Shown one piece after another: positions 52,613-62,942 of a DNA stretch of 64,000 nt. Under the pieces are notes generated by a model. It searched no databases, was not told the origin of the DNA, and worked only from the letters and a program-made list of their open reading frames with translations. The translations under genes and the position numbers were made by a program. Source of the DNA: Monosporascus cannonballus (taxonomy: Eukaryota > Ascomycota > Sordariomycetes > Xylariales); NCBI GenBank assembly GCA_004154925.1, contig QJNS01000286.1:29965-93964 (forward strand), written 5' to 3'. The number at the start of each line of letters is the position of its first letter. The first letter of the stretch is position 1.

Positions 52613-55210
52613 TATTTTCCATTTTTACAATAAATATTTTATGTATACTTTCAATATTTATTGACGACAAATATTAAACATTTGTACTTTTTCGAATTTT
52701 TGAAAAATATGTAAAATCGATGCATTTTTTAAACTTAATTAAATTTTGTTTTTAAAAAATATAACGTATATACTTTTTCTTTTTCGTTTTACTATAAAAT
52801 TAATATTCAATCGTTGTAAAAATTTTATATTACTTATTTAATAAAGTAGAAATTAAATCAGTATATATATATTTTAGCAATTTAAGTGTAAATATTACTT
52901 AGTTTCGTTGTTAATAAATAATAAATTTCAAAATTATAAGTTGATATTTTATTTAAAAACTGTTAATATTACATAAAAAGTCTTTGTATTGACCTTTTTA
53001 TTAGTATAATAATAATAACTTAATTACATTTATATCGAATATAATTATTAATTTTTTAACATAAATTTTTTCAAAACTATTCGAATAGAACTATATTATA
53101 TATAAATCTTTTTAATAGGTTATATCTTATAAACGTAATGTTTTTATACTGTTAAGATTTCGAAATAATATATATTTCTTGTTGTTATTCATTAAAATGA
53201 TACTATTACTCATATATATTCTATTATTTTATATAATAGAGTTAGAGTTAAAAAGCCTATTAATTTTATTAAAAATACATATTTTTAATCTTGAATTTAA
53301 AAAATTTTAAAAGAATAAAGTAAGACGTTTATAAAACTGTATATATATGTATCTAGAAAAGACACTAATATTTATCTTCTATCTTTTAAAATTGGTTTGA
53401 TTTTATTTATAATTAATTTTTTATATTTTTTGACTCCGAATTAATTCTTTTATCAAAGATGTAATTCGAAATAAATCGACATTATATTAACGTAATAAAT
53501 TTATTATTAAAACTAGTATAGTATAAACCTTTTTTTAAAGAAATAATATTATGAAAATAAATTATAAAAAGTATTTAAATACAGTTTAAATCGAATATTT
53601 TATGGGATTAGTTTATTACGTTTTTGTTTATCAAGACTTTAACTCCAATTAAAACCTTTTTAGTTATTTTTCTTCAAGTTTTAGCTTAAAATCTTATTTT
53701 GTACTTAAAAGTCAATACCTTTTAATTTCTTTTAATTAAAATTATTCTAGTTAATAAAGTTTATAAAAGTTTTTTAATATAATTTGTAAATATACTATAT
53801 TTTATTAATTTATAAAAGTTATTACTATTTTTAGCTACTTAATTAAACTATTTCAAATCTCGGTTTTTATTTTAATAATAATCGTTTACGTTCTAAGTAT
53901 AAAGATTAGCCTTGTATTTAAATCGTTAATTTATATATTTAATGCTTTGCTTTTAATATATTATATTATTATTTTAATATTCCAATTTTGAACCATTTTA
54001 TTTATATTAGCTAGTTATAAAGAACATATATTTTAATTAAATAGTAGCCTTTTCGTATTTAATATATTAAGGCACATTTGGCCAGCTAATAATTTAACAT
54101 TTTAATAAACATATTTAAACGCGTATGACAAAACCGAGACGTTTTTTTATTCTCCACGATAACGAAAACTATTATTTGATAAAATCTAAAAACAATTATA
54201 CTAATAACGACATTATTACGCTTTACATATTTAATTGTTTTTTTATTAATATTTAACATTTCGATTTATTTTTTATTATCATTTTAAAACATATTTATTT
54301 ATTTTATATCGAATGTTTAATATAATACTACTTTATTTATATTATGATAATAATATTTTATTCGATTTCACAATGTCTTTAAAGTTAATATAATGTTCGA
54401 TAATGTTAAATTCGGATTCGCAAAAATTAAACCTAATTTATTCGATTTTAGTAATATTCTTTTCGAATTAAATATTTTAATTATATTTACAATAACTACT
54501 TCTTTCTTTATCTTTAGTAATTCGAGTACTTGCTTATTTATAAAAGATTTAAAATATTATCAAAACAATTTACCGATAATATTATTTATAAAAATATTTA
54601 AAAGATTTAAAGATTAAAGAATTAATAATATATTAAATTCGTTATATTTTAGAAACATTTTAAAGAAAAAACGGTTATTTATATAAAAGAAACCATATTT
54701 TTAACCAACGTTGAAGTATTAAAACTAACCGTCTTTAAGAAAAGAAATACTTGCTGTATTAAAAGAGATAAAAAATTTTAACTAAAAAAGAAAATAATAG
54801 TAAAAAATCAGATTTAATAACTGTGAATAATAATGGTTATAAAAAGATTAAAACGAAAAACACTAAAATATAACATTTACGATAAACCCGGATTTAATTC
54901 GCGTATTTTTAAAAATTATAAATACTTATTTTTTAAAAAAAATTTGATAAAATTTTATAAAATTGATATATTATATTAATTAAATTAAGTTTAATATCGC
55001 CCTATGCTAAAAAACGATTCGCGAACTTGTTTAGCTTGCCAGCTTATATAATATATTATTTGCTCTTTTATACACTATTTCTTACATATTATATTTTTAA
55101 GATATACTAATAAAATTCTTTTATAAATTTCAATATTAAATCTATTATATACTTTTCTTTTATACATATCTCCCAGAGCGAATTTTTAAACTTCTAAATA
55201 ATTCCAGGTA
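52613..55210. other. Very AT-rich stretch to the right border of the block
   Basis: No recognised repeat or gene. A small open frame at 54,393-54,617 is AT-driven and has no family resemblance. Composition returns to normal between about 55,000 and 55,250. Confidence 0.55.
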
Positions 55211-55660
55211 TATTCTTAACCGCGTCTATAACCTTTAAGCCTAGTACCGCTGCCTTTACGCATTCAACTACATTTGTGTATTCCAAGTTACAGCTGCGAG
55301 CGTACTATGTTTAAAACGGTGGGCAATTCAACAGCATTCTCCACCTGAGCTAAGTCGCAAAATGCTTACACCTACGTAGGTAGCTACGAGTGACAGCACA
55401 TCTTATTGCTACCGTCCTGAGGTCCTTTCGCCAGCGACCCTCCGCGGTCTCTAGATCATATATCTTGATCTTGTCGCTCTGGATGTGCGACGTCTTGTCG
55501 GACCAATTGACGCGACCGGTTTTCTGAATGGGTGTCCACCCGTACGCCACATACACAGCTTTTCCCTCCTTGCTTATCTAGTAGTCTCTCTTTATTCTGC
55601 CGGTATACTCTGCGCCTACTTTCCTACCAACCTAGTTCTGGTTGGTAGTCGAAAGCGAAA
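55211..55660. other. Upstream region of the ZIP transporter gene
   Basis: Normal composition resumes here. It includes CACCTACGTAGGTAGC (about 55,370), the same TACCTA-type motif seen in left-arm spacers. No coding sequence is supported. Confidence 0.5.
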
Positions 55661-57075
55661 ATGGCCGGCCTCCTTCTGTTGCTTGCCTTGACTGTATGCT
55701 CCGAACCCAATCTGTTTCAGCCGAGTCTAGGTCTCCTTAGATATGCTCTATACACTTACTAACCGAGTGTTATGTCACTAGGTCGTCATGGCGTTAGCGT
55801 GCGTATTGGAAATTAATCCATTGAGATGGTATAAAACTAGAAGCTGACACGAGCAGTTCTTTCCTTGCCGGCGCACTACCCTTGTCTATGGCCCTATCGC
55901 AATCTCAGCTCCGATTGATCTCAAGCATCGGTATAGGCATCCTCGTCGGCACCTCCCTAGTCGTCATCATACCAGAAGGTGTCGAGGCCATCACAGAAGC
56001 AGGTCTTCCGAGCCATTCAAAGAATGCGAGGAGCTCAAGCTATAATGCGAGGAACTTCCTGGCAGTTCGATGGGGAACCCACGATTGTCTCAGTTCTGGG
56101 AGCCATTTCGGTTTGCGCGGTTATGATCCCGATATTCCAGCATCGCCATCTGAATCTAATATGTCTTTGGGCGAGGAGGCTGTTGAAATTGCTGGCCACA
56201 TGGGGAGAAATGCTGAGGAGCAGGGAACCCCCACCGAAGGGGATTCCATGCCAAAACCACACGCAGGGGTTGAAGTCCCTACATTCTACGTTGGGCTGTC
56301 CCTTGTCCTCGGCTTCATTCTTATGTTCTTGGTGGACCAACTCCCTCGCATAGCATCTGAGAACTTCCATCCGCAGGCACCACCCAGGCAAATCAGCCTG
56401 AGCAACCTCGGAGGATCAGCATTTCCAGGGGATCATGAGGAAGCCGAGGGTTTTCTGGGGTCCCTTACGCCCACGCCGAAACAATCAAGAAGCCTAGCGA
56501 CCACCATAGGGCTCGTCATACATGCGGCAGCAGACGGCATCGCCATGGGGGCATCTGCCGCTTCCTCGGATGCGAGTCTGGGCCTCATTGTCTTTCTTGC
56601 CGTCATGATACATAAAGCGCCTGCCGCCTTTGGGCTTACCTCGGTTCTATTAAAGCAGGGACTCTCAAAGCGCGCAGCCAGGGGCCATCTGATTGTCTTC
56701 AGTCTGGCATCCCCCTTTGGTGCTTGGACGACCTTCGTCCTCGTAACTCTCCTAGGCGGAGGGGCCGGGAGCGAGTGGGACCAGTGGTGGACTGGTATAC
56801 TTCTCCTGTTCTCGGCTGGGACCTTTCTGTAAGTGGTATGGCTTTGTGACTTGGCTCGATATGATTTGTTAACACTATCCAGATATGTTGCGATGCACGC
56901 AATGCAGGAAGGGGATTCACCGTCAAGTCATGACCTTAGCACGAGCGCGAATGGCTATGCGGAGAGCAACAGTATAGCCCTGCGCAAACCCCCACCACCA
57001 CGGATACGAGACACGCTTGCAACCATTATAGGCATGCTTTTGCCTCTCCTTACGCAATTCGGCCATAGTCATTAA
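55661..57075 (+). CDS. ZIP-family zinc/metal transporter, SLC39A9 (ZIP9)/Atx2 type
   Basis: Predicted multi-pass membrane protein moving Zn(2+) (and possibly Mn(2+)) into the cytosol; family members act in the Golgi or at the plasma membrane. Exons 55661-55693, 55782-55798, 55857-56828 and 56883-57075 give 404 residues. The first two exons are tiny (33 and 17 nt), and together with exon 3 they make the first membrane helix MAGLLLLLALTVVMALASFL. Introns of 88, 58 and 54 nt have ACTAAC, GCTGAC and TTAAC branch sites. Then come SQLRLISSIGIGILVGTSLV, a loop variable in length and charge (residues ~60-130), LVLGFILMFLVDQLPRI, the metal-site helices HAAADGIAMGASAA and IHKAPAAFGLTSVL, and the last helix segment ending in FLYVAMHAMQE across the final intron. 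HKAPAAFGL is characteristic of the ZIP9 branch. It is the first gene right of the AT-rich block. Confidence 0.92.
55782..55798 (+). other. 17-nt microexon of the ZIP transporter gene
   Basis: Sequence GTCGTCATGGCGTTAGC between a CACTAG acceptor and a GTGCGT donor. It encodes VVMAL and part of the next Ala. Skipping it would shift the frame (17 is not a multiple of 3), and including it restores a continuous hydrophobic helix. Confidence 0.8.
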
Positions 57076-59108
57076 TGAGCATGTTGAGGTACATCTAAAG
57101 GAACAGCAGCACGGCAATCGAAGCTCCCAGACCCCAGGTCTTCTAGCCTCTCAGCAAGAGGACGACCCACTCGACATGAAAAAATATGATGCCGCTTACT
57201 CTCCCTTCTAAGACTGGAAATGGGTGTTGCATCTAGTGTTATATGAATGTCCGAGACATTACTCCGCAGCGACGGCAGTACTGCCCCGTGTCCGGCGAAT
57301 ACAGCTAATGAAACTGGCACGACGGGTACCTTGCCAAAGTGATCATTCATCCTCTAGATCGTCTTAGTTCCAAAAATATTGTTCCTAGCGCGCCTAACTT
57401 GTCGGGGCGGATGTGCCATCTCTAATGCACGCCAACCAGATCGAAATGGGCCTGGGCTATTGTATTTGGTTATCAGGACACGTGAAGGTCCGGGTTAGCA
57501 CTTAGGCATACACCCCGTGCGAAGACAACCAAGGCAGTAGGGCCATTGCTGGATTCTTCGGGCAGGCGTGAAACCGTTGCGGAACGTCTGGGTGTGGCAC
57601 ATGCGGAATATAGGACTGTTGAGGGTGAATTCGAAATGGAACGGGGACCACCCTAAGTACATACACAGGTTGTCGAGGGACACGCCTGCTGTGCATATGT
57701 GCGTGCCTTTACCTTGGGACTGGGCGGAAGAGGCTCACAAGTACCGCAAGACTAGGTTATCATTACAGTAGTAGTAAGGGCAAACCATTGGGGGGCGATG
57801 AATGGAACTTATGGTATTCAAACCTTTTAGCGACCAGCGATCACTTCTAGTTCAGCTGTAGAGTATGTTGAGATGTCATGGTGTGCGCGGGTGTTGCACA
57901 GTGAAACGGGGCGATGCCTAGCCCCCCATATCCACACTTACCACATGCACCCAGGAAGCAGCTAACCGCGGTAAATTAATGGGGTAACTGGATACAGAGG
58001 TATTACACATTATGGAGAACAAGTCGCTAATATATCAGGTGAATTCAAATATTAAAATAGGGAAAATTTGAGAATATCCATTAATTAAATATAACATATA
58101 ATTAAAATAATTCTAGTATTATGTTTTAGGCTTACTATATAGAATTGTCGTGTGTTGAAAAACGCTTATTATTTTTCCAATATTTTTTTCGTTGGATACC
58201 ATTATAGCGAGAACAATTATCTATATTACTAAAAGTAGCTTGTACTTCCTATCGTCTATCGAATGGTTCCGTTCCACTTCTCAAACCTCCGCATCGCATT
58301 TATCCCCTAACAGGGAGTCCTTCTATCAGCGAACGAACGAACGAACGAACGGCGTACGATACGACACTTGCTTGGCTGGGCCTTAGGATATACAGCTCTC
58401 ATCCCGGACTTGGTGCTTGCCCAAGACCCGTCACCGTCTGTCGTGATTATCGCATCAAGATTATTTATCATCTAACTACCCAAGGTCCAAAAGCGAGAGG
58501 GAAACATTCCACAAAAGCCGCCACTTCTGCCACCACACATAAAGGATAGCTGCAATATCTGTTGTCTACCGAAATGTCGACACGGTGAATCTGTCAGTTG
58601 CAGCCAAGTCTTTCATAGTTCTGTACCCCTAGCCGCTCGAATCCATCTCCACGCTTCGGCTTGACTTCATTCCCATCGCGCCTCGAGAGGAGTTATTTCG
58701 TCCGGCTCTGGCAGCCAAACTACGGTATGGGAATCCGATTCCTCTTGACGAGTGCACGCCTGCATGCCTGCCTGTCTCCCATCTTCCCCAACTCTCACTC
58801 TTTTCCTCTTCCTCTCTTTGGCGGGAAGAGCACTCGGCAGGACCCGTGGTCTAGGAACCTACGACGTGATCACAAGCGCGCGCGTCACCTTCCTCCGCCC
58901 GCACCTGCTCCGTGGATGACCGTACCCTTTGTACTTTTCATGCTGATGAGCTGGGTATCATTTTGTCGTCGACTGTTGCTGACGTCCATTCAGACTACAA
59001 CCCGTCAGCAGGATCAGTCAGTTATTGTGAAGACGAACAGCCTGCTATCTCCCTAACCCTACCTATCTCCGTCCATCCCCTCCGCCTCTATAAGTCGAAT
59101 TTGTCGTT
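57076..59108. other. Intergenic space between the ZIP transporter and the F-box gene
   Basis: Two kilobases without a supported gene. It includes a small AT-rich pocket (about 58,030-58,200) and five GAAC units (58,331-58,350). The last ~450 bases before the F-box start are pyrimidine-rich and probably include its 5' leader. Short open frames here resemble no known family. Confidence 0.5.
58331..58350 (+). repeat. (GAAC)5 microsatellite
   Basis: Five perfect tandem GAAC units, in the upstream region of the F-box WD40 gene. Confidence 0.9.
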
Positions 59109-61313
59109 ATGGCAGGTTACGGGCGACCGCTCAGTTTCTCAGAGAGGAGGGGCAGCATGTTGAACTGTGGCGAAGAGTTGACATTGAATACCGCCAATGG
59201 CGGTCCGATACTTCTGAACCAAAGAATGGATAAAATAGCCCAACCTCGACCGAGAGGTCCTCCCACCCCCAGTATGAGTACGCCAGCCCCCGACTTCGAC
59301 CAGCAGCTCACCGGTTCCCCTCCACCGCCCCCCACTCCCGCCGCATCGCCAGGCCCAACTCACGCCCAGCCCGACTGGAGCGATGCTGCCGATGATGAGG
59401 ATTTCTTTCTAGCCCAAGTACGCCAGCATTTTCAGCACTGCTCAGGCCCACATAGGAATCGCATCCTTGCCGACCTGCTGAACATGTGCACCACCCAGCA
59501 GTTGAGCTTTGTACATCAGTTCGTAAGCCCCTTGCTCAAGAAAGACCCTTTCACCAGTTTGCCCGATGAGCTGTGCCTGAGGATACTATCTTTCATCGAC
59601 GACCCTAAAGTCCTCGCCCGAGCATCCCAGGTGTCCAGGAGATGGAGAGATCTCCTAAGCGATGATGTGACTTGGAAGAATCTCTGTGTAAAGCACGACT
59701 ATGGCCGCCGGCTTTCCGAGGTCGCATATGGCGTCCCGTCGTATGCCCCGAACCGACCAGGAGCCTTACCCATATCTGACCCGGACTTCACGAATCGCAG
59801 TTTCCCAGGCGTTCTTCCCGGCTCCTCCACAAGCGGGGCGCCCCGAAGCTTCGACGACACTACCAACTCTACGGTCTTCGGACGCCCAAAACTTCGGTCT
59901 TATAAGTCGCACTTCAAACAGAGGTATCTGGTCGAATCGGCTTGGAGGACAGGCGGCCGCAACACCACCCGGACCATCACGCAGGACGGACGAGTGGTAA
60001 CTAGCGTTCATTTGACTCCTAAGTATATCGTTGTGGCGCTCGATAACGCGAGAATTCACATCTTCGACCGGGATGGCAACGCCCTCCGGACTCTGCAAGG
60101 CCACATCATGGGCGTATGGGCCATGGTCCCGTGGGATGACATCCTCGTCAGCGGTGGTTGTGACCGCGACGTTCGGGTCTGGGACATGGCCAATGGGTAT
60201 GACTCGCTGCACGGGTTCCCGTCTCATCTTGACTGACTTTGTCCGCTAGTCAATGTCTGCACACACTACGCGGCCACACGTCGACGGTGCGCTGCCTCAA
60301 AATGTCGGACGCAAACACCGCCATTTCCGGCTCGCGCGATACCACCTTGCGGGTTTGGGATATCAGGACAGGTGTCTGCAGAAACGTCCTTGTCGGCCAC
60401 CAAGCCAGCGTAAGGTGTCTGGAAATCAAGGGGGACATTGTGGTCTCTGGAAGCTATGACGCGACGGCAAAGATCTGGAGCATATCTGAAGGCCGTTGCC
60501 TTCATACTCTAAGCGGACATTTTAGTCAGATATACGCCATCGCGTTTGACGGTCAAAGAGTGGTAACCGGGAGTCTCGATACCAGTGTTCGGGTCTGGGA
60601 TGCTCATACCGGGTAAGTTCAAGGAGTCCCTAAGCAGTCCCGCGCCCCCGTCCACTCCCTTCTCTGACCGTATCAATAGCGAAGCTATTGCTGTACTGCA
60701 AGGCCATACTTCCTTGGTAGGCCAGTTGCAATTACGGGGTAATACGCTCGTAACTGGCGGATCAGATGGATCGGTCAGAGTCTGGTCCCTCGAAAAGATG
60801 TGTCCTATACATCGACTTGCGGCGCATGATAATAGCGTCACAAGCCTCCAGTTTGACGACACGCGTGTCGTTAGCGGTGGGAGTGACGGCCGGGTCAAGG
60901 TCTGGGACGTCAAGACAGGTCAACCAGTACGGGAGCTCATCACCGCCGAGTCGGTTTGGCGGGTCGTCTTTGAGGATGAGAAGTGCGTTGCAGTCGCAAA
61001 TCGAGGTAGCCGTGTCATGATGGAGGTAAGATGGTTGGCCCTCGCTACTTTTCGAATTCTTCTGACAGGTCCCCAGGTATGGTCTTTCTCTCCGCCCGAA
61101 GAGGCTTATTGCGAGAGGCCGGTCTCGTTACCGCAGAGGCTTGCGGAACCAACCCCGGGTCGTCCCCTGACAGCCGACTTTCGCCGGTCTGCTCATAGTC
61201 TGGCCGATCCACGCCCTGAGCCAGATGCCGGGAGCCAAGATATCGACATGAGAGATGCTGGCCCGTCCACTGCGCCTCTAACCAGGAACGCAACATTTTT
61301 TCACGATGACTGA
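59109..61313 (+). CDS. F-box WD40 protein, Cdc4/Pop1-type SCF substrate receptor
   Basis: Predicted substrate-recognition subunit of an SCF ubiquitin ligase: the F-box binds Skp1 and the WD40 propeller binds phosphorylated targets. Exons 59109-60196, 60250-60612, 60680-61025 and 61077-61313 encode 677 residues. A Pro-rich N-terminus (to ~90) is followed by an acidic and helical linker, the F-box at about 147-193 (FTSLPDELCLRILSFIDDPK.., ending VTWKNLC), and a WD repeat array from about residue 290. Repeats include VSGGCDRDVRVWDMANG, ISGSRDTTLRVWDIRTG, VVSGSYDATAKIWSISEG, VVTGSLDTSVRVWDAHTG, LVTGGSDGSVRVWSLEK and VVSGGSDGRVKVWDVKTG. Introns are 53, 67 and 51 nt with CTGAC branch sites. Intron 3 (61026-61076) has no stop and a length divisible by 3; it is called because MMEVWSFSPPEE then reads as in homologues. 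Orthology to Cdc4/Pop1 rather than MET30/sconB is likely from overall layout but not proven. Confidence 0.9.
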
Positions 61314-62750
61314 GATCCGTTAACCCTAACATATGGCGGCTTCATGGCACAGCTCGAACCCCTGGAACTATACCTTTTTCGTCCATATTGGCTTTACCGC
61401 ATTTCTGGTCTATTAAGTCTACTGTGTTAGACAGTACTCGTACGTATCGCATGCCCGGGCGTTGAAGCATGGTAGCATTCAGCATTGGGAATGTCGAAAT
61501 TACTTAAGAATAATGCGTGGCGATTGGGTCCTGGGACTTGACTAAGGCGCTGCGGGTGGGCAAGGACAGTACGTTTTATCGTCAGTTCCAAGAGTATTCA
61601 GCGTATCGACCATCGCATGCAATTAAATATGCATATATGCCGCGATGGTTTTATACAGCATGTAATTGATGGGTGGCATTGATATCCACTCGCGGCCGTC
61701 GTAGGCGCGGCTTGCGACTTCAGCAACGTACAGAACTTTTCTCCTGGTTGCCACCTCTAAAGTGATCAACCGAAGTGTTGAGCGACAGTAAAACATTAAC
61801 GATGTCCAACTGGGTACATTCGGACATACCAGTTTACCTTGGTCCGTGTCGGTATGAGTTCCCTCGCCTTTACGCCGCAATAGCCACCCAGGAGTGATAG
61901 GAGAAGGGTCCTTCACCCTATTGTTAGGCTCTGCTTCAGCCTCAAAATCATCGAGCAACAAGACCTACTACAGGTTTTGAGTTATGTCCTCGCATACTGA
62001 CCGCTATAAATTGCCTCTCACATTCCGATCAACTACATCTTGTTCAACCCGGTCTTGAGAGCACTCGCATTTCCGCTCCCTTTGGCGTCACAACATGCCT
62101 CAAAGTGTAGCTGGCGGTAGCATTGAGCTCCATTTGAACCCTTGCTGCTTTCGCCGTCAAGTTTTGGTCCTTTCTCATTGTAAATAGTATGCATCTAATG
62201 AATCGATTGGGGCCCGACTTTTGGTCCAGGTAGTGATTTTAACTCACCTTCAGACTACAGCGTTATTTTTATTACTCCATACTCCACTACTTCGTATGCC
62301 AAAGAAATGGTTCCCGTCTAAAGTGCGTTCCCTAGTTCGCCGTGCCCGATGTCCTCGTAGATGGATATGTTCACGGATTTCTGCCTCGAGTTGGAACGGT
62401 CAACGCCTCTTTTACCTGTGACATACACTTACCACAGATGTATCGCCTCAACGCGGAGGGCGAATTCTGACATCACAGCTTTGACTCGAGATTTCTTCCT
62501 GCGTGATAGAGTGTCGAGGGTGACTTACATGTGGTTTTCGACCATATAGACTCTTTACGCCGAATGGCCCATACTAGCTAATGGAGTTGGATAGATGGCC
62601 GCGTTAATAGGAGAAGGCCTATAAACCCATAACGAACGGCAAAGTGGCTGCAATCTGTCACGTACTTGGACGCTCTCTGTGATGTGTGTTCTTAAGAGCG
62701 CCCGTCTTTGCTTTCTACAACAACATATGATTGGCTAGGTTATATATGGA
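61314..62750. other. Gene-poor sequence downstream of the F-box gene
   Basis: Normal composition, no recognised gene. A minus-strand frame at 61,623-61,961 (112 residues) is the longest, but it has no family resemblance or splice context and is not called. Confidence 0.5.
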
Positions 62751-62942
62751 GGCCTCGCCGAGAAGATCGACCCCTTCGAGAGCCTTTGCCGCGGCATCAT
62801 CTCGCAGCAGGTGTTCGGGGCGGTGGCCAAGGCGATCAAGCGGTGGTTCGTCGAGCTCTTCTCTTCGCACAATGACGATGATCGTCGTCAGCGCGAAGGG
62901 GACGAGCCTCATGTCCGTCGACATACTTGTTCTACCGGTCTT
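62751..62942 (+). pseudogene. Fragment of a DNA-3-methyladenine glycosylase (HhH-GPD, Mag1/AlkA type) gene
   Basis: About 130-190 bases of GC-rich, coding-like DNA read GLAEKIDPFESLCRGIISQQ followed by VFGAVAKAIKRWFVELF. This is the conserved segment just before the helix-hairpin-helix of fungal Mag1-type glycosylases, which excise alkylated purines in base-excision repair. A stop (TAG, 62,736-62,738) lies just upstream in the same frame. Downstream, after FSSHNDDD, similarity ends, and the catalytic HhH-GPD part (expected GLGxWS..DxxP region) is not found in any frame up to 64,000. The piece is therefore a truncated relic or a captured exon. An unusual intron arrangement is less likely. Confidence 0.68.

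Larger units (their letters stand above)
23391..55210. other. AT-rich, RIP-mutated block of about 32 kb
   Basis: Base composition changes abruptly at both edges, from gene-like to overwhelmingly A+T, and stays so for nearly 32 kb. No intact gene is present. All recognisable content is transposon-derived, with many in-frame stop codons (TAA/TAG replacing CAA/CAG) and LTR pairs differing by transitions only, the pattern of repeat-induced point mutation. Within it, zones that keep CpG dinucleotides (relics described separately) alternate with zones almost without C or G. Edges are by eye, within about 100 bases. It may be a centromere, pericentromeric heterochromatin or an AT-isochore. Confidence 0.9.

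Noticed and set aside
23391..55210. Possibility that the AT block is mitochondrial or plastid DNA inserted in the nucleus
   Set aside because: No organellar protein, rRNA or tRNA gene is recognisable, while retroelement proteins and LTRs are.
58661..59056. 131-residue frame upstream of the F-box gene
   Set aside because: Probably the pyrimidine-rich 5' leader of the downstream gene; residues show no domain.
61623..61961. 112-residue minus-strand frame with GWLLRRKGEG, at first glance PH-like
   Set aside because: The rest of a PH fold is missing and codon use is not convincing; treated as chance.
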